Positions 32,941-44,668 are shown, counted from the stretch's first letter. The stretch is 64,000 nt of DNA from Anadara kagoshimensis (GCA_021292105.1 CM037868.1:32585812-32649811); one strand, 5' to 3'. Translations and numbers: made by a program. Notes: generated by a model from the letters alone, not told the origin.

Positions 32941-33560
32941 ACCATAACAAATAAATAGAACTCAACCCGTCAAAGATGGGGGTGTGACCAAAAACAAAAA
33001 CTCTTCGAAGCGGCGACTAATAAATGTACTGGGGACGTAAAATTCATCTCGGGACTTCCTTGTAGTAGCCTTGTCAGAGGTGAAAATGACTGTTAACATG
33101 AACATGAACCGTGATATTCCACATCGTTATGAGTAGCTTTGAACTGAAAAATCGACTTGCATTTGACTCTGGCTAAACATGGTTGAAACCGAGGAATAAT
33201 ATGGGTTTGGGGTTTCATTCCTTAAATTACCCGACAGATATACCTTAAATTACCTGGCAGAGAAACTACAGTGCTTGTCATTAATTAACACTAGCCTAGA
33301 TATTACCCATTTTGAAAAAAAATATATCTTATCATTTTTTAAATTTTACTACATTTGTGGTAAAATTAATTTGTTACATTTGTGGTAAAATTTTGTTGCT
33401 ACATTTGTGGTAAAATTTTGCTACATTTGTGACCAACATTTACTACATATGTGACAAACCTTACTACATTTGTGGTTCGTTACTACATATGTGACACAAT
33501 TTTATTACATTTGTGACCGTTACTACATTTGTGGTAGTTACTACATATAGGGGTCCCACA

Positions 33561-33740
33561 GGGGCCTTAATTAGCCTAGGCTTGCAATATCCCTGAGTCA
33601 ACAATTTATTTGCAAGCATCCTACTTCGTTGTACAAAGTTCCCGTATTGGGAACCAGCTCTACCATAGCGTATTGGAAAACAAATACACCATAAGCAAGA
33701 GAAGCAGGTATATTGCTGCATAAAAAGGAAAGTTGATATG
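33561..33740 (-). mobile_element. Penelope-like reverse-transcriptase fragment, right of the insertion
   Basis: Reverse complement of the region matching 41800-41960; it continues the arm broken at 29284. Confidence 0.65.
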
Positions 33741-33977
33741 TTTAACTATATTTATAACAAGAACAATCTTTTTTACAGCTTGGGCAGTTTAAGTAAATTT
33801 TATTAATTACGATGATGATGAAGTACAAATTATTTAAGCCAAAACTTTAAATTTAATGTTTAAACGAAAGAAATTGTTTTATGTTGAATAATTTGTTAGC
33901 ATTATATGTGATACTTCTGATTTTATTGTATATAGCTATTTTGACAGTGTCTGGTATGCCTTTATGGGCAGGGTACC

Positions 33978-34770
33978 AAGTTACAGTAATGTAATTATTT
34001 TATTTTATTTTGTTTCAGCCAAAACTACCTGCTTAATTTAATTGGGCCAAAATTATCCCTAAAGATACTTCTTACAATCAATAAGTGTCAATCATCATGT
34101 TGGGTCATTTGTACTTTTATCTAATAGTTTAACTTGTCCATGTGAAGTTCGGTTTTCATGTTGTAAATAAAATAGTTTAAGTGTGTGAGTGCATGAATTT
34201 TTGATGGATGAATGATTTTGAAGGTATAAAAGAAGGTGTGAAAGTTTAACTTGGAGGGAGTATGATATGATCAGAAAGAATGACTGAGGTGCTGAGAAAT
34301 ATATCTTAAAGAAACTTTTTAAGATATGGGTAGTTTGGGAGATACATTGAGCAGAAGAAAAGAAAAAAATTATTGAGGAAAAGTTTGCACAAAGTAAATT
34401 TATGTGTTGAATTGGTGAACTTAAAATAGAAGAATTGAATTATGTAAAAAAACTGAATAACTCTGTGTAAATGCTGAAAATTGAATTGATATAGAAGTTG
34501 ATTGTGTTGAATTGATTATGATGAATTGAAATGTGATATGATACATAGAAATCATTGAACTGTTGAGTGAAAATCGAACTGAAATGAATTTTAATATTGT
34601 GAAACTGACTTTGTGAAGATAAGATGAACTATGAAGGATTTAGCAATCTATATTTGTAGTATTTGAGAATTTTTGATGAATGTAGTTTAAAAATTGAATT
34701 TCCTGAATAATTATGAACATTTTGTATATTTGTGTTGGTTTTTTTTTCTTTTAAAAAAAAGTTGGTAACA
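33978..34770 (+). repeat. 5' LTR
   Basis: Matches the 3' LTR from TTACAGTAAT to a 3' CA end (34769-34770). The start is approximate because the first bases have diverged from the TGTG of the 3' LTR. A TATAAAAG at about 34225 could be its promoter. Confidence 0.75.
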
Positions 34771-34774
34771 ATTA

Positions 34775-34786
34775 TGGGGGCTCGTC
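34775..34786 (+). promoter_or_regulatory. Primer-binding site, tRNA-Pro type
   Basis: TGGGGGCTCGTC, 4 bp after the LTR end, equals the complement of the tRNA-Pro 3' end used by several retroelements (established knowledge); the match stops after 12 nt. Confidence 0.7.
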
Positions 34787-34915
34787 TTTGTCATTGAACC
34801 TGTTTTATTATTATTATTATTATTATTATTTAAATCAAGTTTTGGTATTTGAAATGTGTGTATATAGATTGTGTAATTAATTATTTTTGTATAGATATGT
34901 TTTAATAATTTTGTC

Positions 34916-36075
34916 ATGGCAAGTAGGAAAACATTTTTAAATGAGACTAAAATTGCCGGTTTGTCGGGGCAAGATATTATTGATTACATTGAAAATAAAA
35001 TAAGAGAAAATGAAGAGAGAGAAATTCGTAGGTTAGAGAGAGAAAAAGAGAAATTTGAGAGAGAATTACAAAAAGAGAGAGAGGAAGCTGAAAGAGAAAA
35101 AGAGAGAGAAAAAGAGAAATTTGAGAGAGAATTACAAAAAGAGAGAGAGGAGGCAGAAAGAGAAAAAGAGAGATTTTAGAGATTGAGACAGAAAAAGTAA
35201 GACGAGGTTGAAACTAAAATTAAATTAAAAGAGTTAGAAATAAAATCAGAAAAACATAGCTCACCTGTCATTAACCCTAAAATGCCCAAACTTCCTAACT
35301 TTAATGAGGCACATGATACCATGGATGCAGTTCTTTATAGATTTGAAACACATGCTAAGTCTATGCATTGGGATCAAGTTCAGTAGTGTACTTATCTTGC
35401 CACATTTCTTACAGGTAATGCACTTGATGTGTATTATAATTTATCTTCAGTAAATCATGTAAATTATGATCAGCTTAAAGAAGCGTTGTTAAAAATTTTC
35501 GACTTTACTGTAGATGGTTTCAATAAACGTTTTCGAGATCTAAACCCTGAACCGACTGAGGCTATGCAAGTTTTTGGGGAAAAACTGAAATCGTTATTTG
35601 CTCGTTGGTTGAAATCCGCTAATGTCAGTACCATGAATCAATTAGCTGATCTCATTCTTAAAGACCAGTTTTTGCGTTCAGTTTCTACCGATCTTGAAAC
35701 TTATTTAAAAGAGAGAAATTTAAAATCATTCGCAGATGTAGTAGCATCAGCCGAAGCTTATCGTAGTGCGCACCCGGATTTTAATCTAGCCGCTAGTACT
35801 AGTAACGCGACTTGGACAATGTCAGCTACAGATGTTCCACCTAATCGAGGCAGATTTCGTAATCGTTTTGTTCGCAGACAGTCTTCAGTTTCTCGCGACC
35901 GGAATCGACAAGATCATAATGTTAATAAAACAATAAGATCTAATGTAAACCAGCCCAAATTTCAAAATCGTTTTAGCTCGGAAAACTTCACTTCAAATCG
36001 CAGCGTTATTTGTTTTAGATGTAATATAGGTGGTCATATTGCAAAAAAATTGCAAAGCTGTATATTGTAGTAAGT
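34916..36075 (+). pseudogene. gag: gag of the gypsy element (broken)
   Basis: Starts MASRKTFLNE; a long Glu/Arg/Lys coiled-coil region with a duplicated ~60-bp unit follows, then a capsid-like part (LPNFNEAHDTMDAVL, GNALDVYYNL) and a CCHC knuckle (CFRCNIGGH...). It forms the particle and packages RNA. Breaks: in-frame stops at about 35177, 35207 and 35384, then a frameshift in an A-run at about 36045 inside the zinc knuckle. The stop at 35384 sits where a tryptophan codon would fit. Confidence 0.8.
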
Positions 36076-36274
36076 GTGATAGTTGTCATTTTGGTAGTTG
36101 TAAAATTCCTAGTCAGTTTTCTGGTTCAGCTACTGCTTCATATGGTGAAGATTTTAGGTCACCTGGAGTATCAGATAATTTTTTCTAGCTCATCTGTCAA
36201 AACAGGCCCTAATCCTACCACAGTTTCTTATTCTAATCCTTCTATAGAAACTCAATCACCTAGTACTGGTTCTT

Positions 36275-37054
36275 ATGATTTATTTTCTTAAGGCTACTTT
36301 TCCTAATTCTGCTTTGCACAGTAATACTCAACATTTTGCTGGTATGGCATTTACAATTTTTGACTCTTTACAAATGTCTAGTGGTGGCATTTGTCATCAA
36401 GTTACTGATTTAGAATCTGCTGGTTTAGCTGAACCTTCAGTATTGCCATCTTTACCCATTTCTAAAGATCATCTTAATAACACACCAGTTACAGTGTAAC
36501 GCGACACTGGTTGTTCTACAATTGGAGTACGTAGGTCTTTAGTTTCCAAATCGGATATTTTGCATAATCGCACAACTACTTGTGTTACATTTATTAGTGA
36601 TTTAGTCATTCATGAAATGGCTGAGGTACACATCACATCTCCATATTTTTCCGGTAATGTTTTAGTTTGTTTGTGTGATAATCCTGTTGCTGATGTTATA
36701 ATTGGAAATGTTAAAGGGGCTTTACTTCCTCAGAATACTGATTTTGTTGGTTTTGACTTAGGTGAATCTAGTGACTTTGCTCATCCGACAATGCAAGTTG
36801 TAACACGTGCACAGTCTAGTAAAACTCAAACTTTACAACCATTAGCTATTAATAATTTAATTGCTCCCCTTGAAGTTTTATCTTCAGATTTTGGTCAACT
36901 GCAATCATCTGATGTTAGTCTTAGTCCTTGTTTAAGGAAGGCTAATAACAAAATTGGTGAGAAGAAGAAAAATGGTTCTGCTTGGTTCTATGTTGAGAAT
37001 GGTTGTTGTTCTGCAAATTTACCACATTTGATAAGAAGCAGATCATTTAATTAG
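36275..37054 (+). pseudogene. Protease part of gypsy pol (broken)
   Basis: RDTGCST at about 36500 is the aspartic-protease active site and VIIGN near 36700 the second conserved strand. A TAA (36497-36499) lies just before the active-site motif. The frame closes at 37054, 30 bp before the integrase frame, which is shifted. Confidence 0.7.
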
Positions 37055-37056
37055 TA

Positions 37057-38559
37057 GTTCCCACTCTGTTACGACAAAAGATTTTGTCATTAGCACATGA
37101 AACACTTATAGCTGGACATATGGGATTTGCTAAAACTCTCAATAGGATTCTTAATTATTTTTACTGGCCTGGTGTAGCAGCAGATACCAAGCGTTTTTGT
37201 ACAAGTTGTGACATTTGTCAGAAAGTTGTATCTAGTCGTAAACCACTTAAGGCTCCACTTTATCCTTTAATAGTTATTAAGGAACCATTCGTGCGGGTGG
37301 CTATAGATATTGTTGGACCTATTGATCCTCCATCTTCTTCCGGTCATCGTTACATCTTGACTTTTACTGACTATACTACTAGGTATCCGGAAGCTATTCC
37401 TCTTAAGTCTATTGGTACTGTTGAAGTTGCTGATGCTCTGATGGGAATTTTTTCACGCCTTGGTATTCCTGAAGAAATTCTTACTAACCGAGGTTCTCAA
37501 TTTACTTCTGGTTTATTTTCTGAAATCATGGATTTGTTGTGTGTACAACATCTTCGTACTTCTCCTTATCATGCCGCTACGAATGGACTAGTAGAGTGCT
37601 TTAATGGCACACTCAAAAAGATGCTATCTAAGCTAGTCATTGAACAACCTCAGAACTGTGATCGTTTCATCAATCCTGTATTGTTTGCTTATCGTGAGGT
37701 TCCTCAAGATTCTTCTGGGTTTTCTCCCTTTGAACTATTATATGGTAGAACTCCTAGAGGCCCTCTGTCAATACTTTATTCAGTGTGGAAGGGAAAATCT
37801 ACAGATCCCAAAGTTGTTACATCATATCAGTATGTGCTAGACCTCAAGGAAAGGATTAGCAACAGTTGTGATTCAGTTTATTCTAAATTGCAGGCGTCAC
37901 AAAAGCGCACTAAATTACTTTATGACCGTCGTTCACGTTTACGTAATCTCAAGGTCGGATCCCAAGTTTTAGTGTTACTTCCTACTTCTCAAAATAAGCT
38001 TCTAATGCAATGGAAAGGACCTTATTCAGTTGTGTCTAAGCAAGGTGCATGTGATTACATCATTCAATTGGATTCAAAAACTAAAGTTTTTCATATAAAT
38101 ATGCTTAAGGAATATCACTCACGTGATCCTATCCTACAAAATAGTGATCGTGCTATTTCTTCAGTTTGTGCTATTTCTCCAATTTCGGAGGAAGATCCAG
38201 TTTACACTTCAGTTCCACTCATGTTACCATCTATTGTCAGCACTGAGACTTATAAGGATGTAGTTATTAATCCTAACTTAAATCCTGAACAAAAGCAGTC
38301 AATTTCATCTTTGCTGTCGGAATTTCATGATGTTTTTACTGATGTGCCAGGTCGTACTAAGTTAGTCACTCATTCTATCAAGTTGTCTACTAGTGAACCA
38401 ATCAATGTCAAGCCTTATCCATTACCTTATTCTACACAGGAAGCCATCAAAAATGAAGTAGATGCCATGCTCAAGTTAGGTGTCATTGAACCATCAACAT
38501 CTCATCTATTTTTGATTCTGAACCTATTCCTAATCCAGAGGATCTCTTTAACAAATTAG
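37057..38559 (+). pseudogene. Integrase and start of reverse transcriptase of gypsy pol
   Basis: Order seen: H2C2 zinc module (HETLIAGH ... CTSCDIC), DDE core (AIDIVGP; LTNRGSQF; NGLVECFNG), GPY/F module (MQWKGPYSV), then the reverse-transcriptase start (KPYPLPY ... GVIEPSTS). Integrase inserts the DNA copy. The second catalytic Asp is Asn (LTNRG), predicting an inactive enzyme. The first part of the reverse transcriptase is interrupted by a deletion after EPSTS (about 38500). Confidence 0.85.
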
Positions 38560-39570
38560 GTAAATGTGTATATTTTACCAAGGTTGATTTATCCAAAGGT
38601 TACTGGCAAATACCTCTAGATGTTTCATCGCGTCCTTACACAGCTTTTCAAGTTCCACAGGGCTTATTTCAATTTACTGTTCTAGCCTGTGGCTAGTGCT
38701 AGTGCTAGTTTTGCACGTATGAGGAGACTGTTACTTCAAGGTGTGGATTTTACAGTCAATTTTTTTATGATGCATTGATATTTTCTCTGAATTGGCAACA
38801 ACATCTTGTTCATTTACGATCATCTTTGGATCGATTGCGTAGTGAAAATATCACAGCTCGACCTTCAAAGGTTTCTTTTGGGTTTACTACTATTGAATTT
38901 CTGGATCATGTTGTTGGTGAAGGTTGTATACGCCCTGCTGATTCAAAAATTGACAAAGTCTTAAATATGTCTGTTCCAGTTACAAAGAAGGAAGTCCGCA
39001 GTCTTATTGGGTTTTGTTCATATTACAGACACTTTGTATCAAAGTTTGCTACTTTACTTGCTCCACTCACAGATTTAACTAAAAAGGGGAAATCTTCAAT
39101 TGTCAAATGGACTCCTGATTGTCAGTTAGCTTTTGAAGCCATTCAAAGAATCCAGTCTTCCAAGCCTATATTAATTCTTCCTGATTTTGATTTGGAATTT
39201 GTATTAAGGACAGATGCATTCAAATAAAGGTGTAGGGGCTGTTTTACTACAAGATTTCAATGCTTTGTATCGCCCAGTTCGTTACATTAGTCGAAAGTTG
39301 TTGGATAGGGAACAGAATTATTCCATCATTAAAAAGGAATGTTTGAGTATCGTCTGGGCAGTTGACAAGTTGTCGAAGTATTTGTATGGTCGTACTTTTA
39401 TCCTCGAGACGGACCATAAACCTCTTGTTTACTTAAACACCGCACGGTTCAAGAATCCGCGTATCACTAGATGGGCTTTATTTCTACAGCAATTTTCTTT
39501 CCGCACGCGTTCGATTACAGGCATCAATAATTTAGGTGCTGATATACTTTCTAGGTGTCCGACTTTGTAG
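38500..39570 (+). pseudogene. Reverse transcriptase and RNase H of gypsy pol (broken)
   Basis: KVDLSKGYWQIPL at about 38580 and the FTVLACG block belong to the polymerase palm; a TAG at 38694-38696 follows. The catalytic box reads FFYDAL where (Y/F)xDD is expected. SLIGFCSYYRHFV and the RNase H region (TDAF..., ETDHKPLVYL, GADILSRC) follow, with a one-base frame change at about 39222. Gene order ends here; the purine tract comes 20 bp later. Confidence 0.85.
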
Positions 39571-39589
39571 AACTGATGGGTCAGTTAAT

Positions 39590-39601
39590 AAGAAAGGGGG
39601 A
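39590..39601 (+). promoter_or_regulatory. Polypurine tract
   Basis: AAGAAAGGGGGA directly before the TGTGTTACAG start of the 3' LTR; it primes plus-strand synthesis in LTR elements. Confidence 0.75.
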
Positions 39602-39786
39602 TGTGTTACAGTAATTATTTCATTTTATTTTGTTTAAGCCAAAACTACCTGCTTAATTTAATTGGGCCAAAATTATCCCTAAAGATACCTCTTAAAACCA
39701 ATAAGTGTCAATCTTAATATGTCCAGTTCATCTATTGTCCAGTAATCATCATGTTGGGTCATTTGTACTTTTATCTAATAGTTTAA

Positions 39787-41041
39787 GGTAGTTCCATACT
39801 TTACAAATCGCCTGAAAACACATATTGAAATTTTGATATGTTGTAGATGGGCATAAACCATTCAACATGCCAAAATATCAGGGCAGGTATTCGACTTGCT
39901 TAAGAAATTCTGGAGCGCCACCTGGTGGCCATTTTCACGACATAAATGGTCAAAGTATAACTGCTGTTATCAACAAATAAGCTTTAATAATTTTTTGTCA
40001 TGCTTAGAAACCAAAAGTCTCCTGCATTTAAATTAACCATTATGTCATGAAGATTATTTGGACCAATGGAATTTTACTTCCGGTAACGTGGAATTTTTCT
40101 ACAGCGCCACCTATAAAGAGAGAACATTTCATTTCCGGAAAACTGAAAGTAACGCCCTTTAGTTAATTTGTAGATTTTTAAAAAACTAAGTCGAATACTA
40201 CCCCTGATTTTCACATATATTGCACATGAATATATAAGTTTGATTTTCGGAAACAAAAAATAGGGGGTCGTCAGGCTACTTTTTTCATAAAATTGCATCA
40301 AAATCCCAAAACAAGATAAATAGCCTCATTTCTTAAGTAAGTAGTTACCAATAATGTCCTAGGATACTATAATGAACTTAATGTTTTTCGTTTGGTATTA
40401 ACAAATAAACAAAAACACTCATTTTGAGCTATTGGTTGTGCAAAACAAAACCAATTTAAATATCATATGGTCTGTCACCCATAGAAACCCATAGCAACCG
40501 TTACCCAACGCAGATCAGTTAAAGTGGAAAGGGGATTCGTATACATTGATGAAGCGTTCTTGATTCTTGGCGCTGAATAAAATGCAAGCACAAGAGCATA
40601 GTCGAACTGCTAAAATTTGAAACCGAGAAAAATTATCATACAGTATGTTTATTGAAGAATCGTCAGTTTGCGTCCTATTTTTGTATTTAAAATCACCGAA
40701 AAAACCAAAACATAAAGCGCCATTTAAGATACCGTCTTCAAAATTTAAACAATGTTCTTAAATCTTTCAATCTCTCAACAGTGTAGATCTACCTAATTTC
40801 CGTTATGTACAATAAATATACATTTTCTTCTTAAAATAGTGTACAGAATTGATATTGTGAATTATAATCTTTTGTGAATGCAGAAAATTATTCTGCTGAA
40901 TGATAGCATAACAGCGTTCCCGCCATAATTCTGTAGGCGCCGAAGACCACACATTTGTGACGTCATAGATAAAAAAGACGTCAAATAAGACAATTCGACC
41001 GTAGGCAGAAAACGACGACGTCATCATGGTATGGAACTACC
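39787..41041. mobile_element. 1,255-bp TTAA-flanked DNA element in the 3' LTR
   Basis: Inverted ends GGTAGTTCCATAC and GTATGGAACTACC with TTAA on both sides (39783-39786, 41042-41045). The 5' LTR provides the empty site. No coding frame of note. TTAA duplication is typical of piggyBac and Kolobok families; the ends are not the usual piggyBac CCC type. Confidence 0.85.
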
Positions 41042-41183
41042 TTAACTTGTCCATGTGAAGTTCAATTTTCATGTTGTCAATAAAATAGTTTAACTGTGTG
41101 AGTGCATGCATGAATTTTTGATGAATAAATGATTTTGAAGGTATAAAAGAAGGTGTAAAAGTTTAACTTGTAGGGAGTATGAT

Positions 41184-42212
41184 TACACTATACACCACAA
41201 TCCCTCATTCTAAATTGAAAAAAACGTCTTAAAGAAATTGTTCACTTGTCTTTCTTCTACAAAAACGGTAAGCCAAGATACAAATATCTGGTGCTGAACA
41301 GGGATTCTGGTTATTTTGTCAAGCATCATACGGATTCCAAACAAAATATACTGAAGATACCATCAACAAAATGTTGGAGTTTTTGATAGATAACATATTT
41401 GTTGTGTTTGGTAATATAGTTTTTCAGCAAACAATCGGTATACCAATGGGTACAAACTGTGCACCGTTGCTTGCTGATTTGTTTCTTTATTCTTACGAAG
41501 CAGAATTTATGCAGAACCTTGTTAAATCTGGAGAGAAAACTGTCGCCAAATCATTCAACTCAACATACAGATACATAGATGACGTTCTGTCTCTTAACAA
41601 TCCTAAATTTTGAGACTATGTAAATGTCATCTATCCTAGTGAGCTTGAAATAAAAGACACGACTGATTCCTCAAGTTCTGCTTCATATTTAGACTTATAC
41701 CTGAATTATGACGCACAAGAAAGGCTACATTTGAAACTTTATGACAAACGTGATGACTTCAATTTTTCTATTGTCAACTTTCCTTTTTTATGCAGCAATA
41801 TACCTGCTTCTCCTGCTTATGGTGTATTTGTTTCCCAATTAATACGCTATGGTAGAGCTTTTTCCCACTACGGGGACTTTGTACAACGAAGAAGGCTGCT
41901 TGCAAATAAATTGTTGACTCAGGGATATTGCAAGCCTAGGCTTATCAAGGCCCTCAAAAAGTTTTATGGCCGTCATCACAGTATTGTTGATAAGTTTGAT
42001 GTCTCTGTGTCCAGGATTGCTTTGTTCCTTTCACACAATTTTGATTACACACGTGACGGGTGTAGCTAGCTAAACAGGAGGTGCTTACCCTTCCGGAGCA
42101 CCCGGCCTCACGTCCCTGGTGGAAGTTCACGTGTCTAACTTAACTTGTCAGTTCCAAAGTTTTTACTTTGCTTCTGGATTGTGATTCGGACATGGATAAG
42201 TATGTTTGTTTT
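41184..42212 (+). mobile_element. Penelope-like reverse-transcriptase fragment, 5'-truncated, in the 3' LTR
   Basis: The frame 41371-42069 holds GIPMGTNCAPLLADLFLYSY, RYIDDVLSL (catalytic YIDD), SYLDLYL and KLYDKRDDFNF, interrupted once by TGA at 41611-41613. A ~140-bp 3' tail follows (GTAGCTAGCTAAACAGGAGG to TATGTTTGTTTTT). Only the C-terminal half of the polymerase remains; no GIY-YIG endonuclease is seen. The RT type resembles Penelope-like elements (from memory of the family). Tail copies are scattered over the window, mostly on the minus strand. Confidence 0.7.
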
Positions 42213-42735
42213 TGATATGATCAGGAAGAATGACAGAGGTGCTGAGAAATATATTTTAAAGGAATTTTTGAAGATATGAGTAGTTTGGCTTGACACCTTG
42301 AGCAGAAGAAAAGTCTAAAAAAATTATTGAGGAAAAGTTTGCACATAGTAAATTTATGTGTTGAATTGGTGAACTGAAAATAGAAGAATTGAATTATGTA
42401 AAAAAAACTGAATAACTCTGTGTAAATGCTGAAAATTGAATTGATATAGAAGTTGATTGTGTTGAATTGATTATGATGAATTGAAATGTGATATGATACA
42501 TAGAAATCGTTGAACTGTTGAGTGAAAATCGAACTGAAATGAATTTTAATATTGTGAAACTGACTTTGTGAAGAAATTAATTTGTTGTGAAGATGAACCA
42601 TGAAGGATTTGGCAATCTATATTTGTAGTATTTGAGAATTTTTGATGAATGTAGTTTTAAAATTGAAATTCCTGAATAATATGAACATTTTGTATATGTG
42701 TTTGTTTTTTTTCTTTTAAAAAAAGTTGTTGCCAA

Positions 42736-44500
42736 TCTTCCGAGCCGTTGGTTATAGTACCATACATCTTAATACATGTTTTTGTATAATGTACATAATA
42801 TTTATTCTTATGTGTGATATCTGTATGTTGGAATGTGACACTTTTATACTACTAGTACTATATGTAGTAAACAGATACACAACTGGGTTTAAAGATTCAA
42901 ATATCATTCACGGGTTAATTCATGCCCTTTCTTTCATATGCAAAGAGGTACTGACGGGGCTGTATGTAAGGCACATTAACTGAAAAGGTTTTTTCTTTCT
43001 ATAAAACAACATAGTTGACTGTAAAACAAAATAAACAATAATTTGGTTTGGTACATATATATTGAACACACAAACATCAAATTAATTTTCATTTTCCTGA
43101 TAAATAAACTTTGAGGGCAAATACATCGACTAGATAGTATTTCTGATAATGCAGTAGGTCGCTTCGTAATAAAATTATGTCACTAGAAAAATTGTAAAGT
43201 TTTGTAAAATGTGGCTACAATCATTCTGAAAAACGCAGTTTTAGCAATAATGAATATGGTTTACACATAGTGTGTATTTACTACATAGACTTTTCTATAT
43301 TTCCCATAATTTTGACGCTTTCCTATTTTTCCTTTATAAAAGGAAAAACCTCCTATATTTCTTCTATTGTTGTTACTGGTAGCTTCAGGAATTCAGAATG
43401 GGGACATTTTCCCACATTTAATACAAATCTGAAGCAAAAATAACATTTAAATAGAATTAGAAAAAAACTGCCTGTCACAGTTGCCAATATTTTATGTTTG
43501 TTACTAAAAAGAGGAAAGGGAGGAAAAGGATGTATATTTTTGTTAAAACTAAAAATATCCCTATTATTTTAGCGAAACGCCTATAATTTCCTATAAAATC
43601 CTATAATGTGGACACATATTCCTGTTTTTCCTATAATTTTGGAATCAAAACTGGTAGGACCCCTGCAGGCGGTACCTGAGATATATAATACATTATATAC
43701 AATATAACGTATAGAATATATTATCCCACCATAGATAAAAAATCCTTTATTCCTATTGGTAAATTTATAACCTAAAACGAGGTTATATTAGGTCACATGT
43801 ATCTCCCTTGTTCCCAAAAATATTCGGTCAGTATCAATTACATACCATGTAACCTATATCAACAATGGCGTCGTCAAAGCGATTTGCTTTTTTCTGTAGA
43901 TGTATTAATGTTTTGATATCTTGAAGATCATTATTTTCGGTGGGATAAATTCGTTACACGGTGATTAAGTAACCTAATACGGAAATTTAGGGTCTGGGCT
44001 CTGCTATCGCGTTGCCCAATATACCGGTAAATTTAAATGACTTCATATATTTCTGTATAAGGTCACTAAATTACTGTGTAACTAATAATACAATACTATA
44101 ACACTATTACATAAACAAAATAAATAAATACATACTAAATTTTATAGGTAAACAATATTGATTTTTCTGTTTGACCTTTCATAAGGAATATTCATATATT
44201 AGAATCCACCTATCACATAGGTGACATTAAGATTCGCAGTTCATACATGAACAGTGTTCGTGTTAAGTGTTACGCGCTATGTACATGTGGACGAAATAAA
44301 CACGTGCGTTATGTACATGTAGACGAAATAAACACGTGCGTTGAAATTAAAAGTCAAACGAACAGGTCAATGTTGTTTGCCTATAACATTAATCTTAGTA
44401 TACTTAATCAGAAAACTAACATAAAATAGTAGTATTTGTTTGAATGATAAGTAAGACAGTGCGACTGTGAACTTGATGCACCGAAAATAAATACCAATCT
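42736..44500. other. Intergenic stretch left of copy C
   Basis: No gene seen. About 43290-43675 is a copy of the 'tataggaaaatatagg' MITE family in reverse, keeping one end (GGTAGGACCCCTGC at 43662). About 44270-44340 has two 35-bp units with TACATGTRGACGAAATAAAC and CACGTGCGTT. The rest is AT-rich. Confidence 0.5.
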
Positions 44501-44576
44501 GCAGTTCTAATTATCCAAAACAATTGGACCATGTCTTTAATTTAAATACAGAACACAAGAAATATGCACATGCCTA

Positions 44577-44668
44577 CATACTCGTGCACTGATTTCTGAT
44601 TGGTTGATAATTAACCATGACATTTGGAAACTGATAAGGCAAGAGAAACTTTATATATTTGTATAAAG
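44577..44668 (+). promoter_or_regulatory. Defensin copy C promoter
   Basis: Conserved with A and B from about 44577: GATTGG (44598-44603), a 'taattaaccatgacattt' phrase, GATAAGG (44633-44639) and TATAAAG (44662-44668). The GGGAAATTTC palindrome and the CACGTG box of A and B are not found at the corresponding place. Confidence 0.6.

Larger units (their letters stand above)
29285..33560. mobile_element. 4,276-bp non-autonomous DNA element, TGTGGGACCCC ends, GGGGC duplication
   Basis: Ends TGTGGGACCCCTATATGTAG (29285) and its exact reverse complement (to 33560) are flanked by GGGGC (29280-29284 and 33561-33565). The ~200-bp terminal regions carry many CACAAATGTAGTAA-type motifs in both arms. 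No transposase frame is seen; the interior is repeats. The element splits a Penelope-like fragment. TGT...ACA ends with a 5-bp duplication recall Ginger-type elements (integrase-related); that placement is an inference. Confidence 0.75.
33978..42735 (+). mobile_element. Ty3/gypsy LTR retrotransposon with GMR1-like gene order, decayed
   Basis: Layout: 5' LTR (~33978-34770), primer site (34775-34786), gag, protease, integrase, reverse transcriptase, RNase H, purine tract (39590-39601), 3' LTR (39602 to ~42735, split by two insertions). Integrase lies upstream of reverse transcriptase, the order of Ty1/copia elements and of the GMR1 clade of Ty3/gypsy. The chromodomain and envelope gene are absent. 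Stops, frameshifts, a reverse-transcriptase deletion and lost catalytic residues show that it is inactive. No flanking duplication was recognised. Confidence 0.85.
39602..42735 (+). repeat. 3' LTR in three pieces
   Basis: LTR pieces are 39602-39786, 41042-41183 and 42213-42735. They join into about 850 bp matching the 5' LTR, with ~34 bp extra near 39718. The interruptions are a TTAA element and a Penelope-like fragment. Confidence 0.8.

Noticed and set aside
42221..42601. 126-residue minus-strand open frame
   Set aside because: It lies wholly in the gypsy 3' LTR on the opposite strand; low-complexity His/Asn/Phe content from AT-rich LTR sequence.
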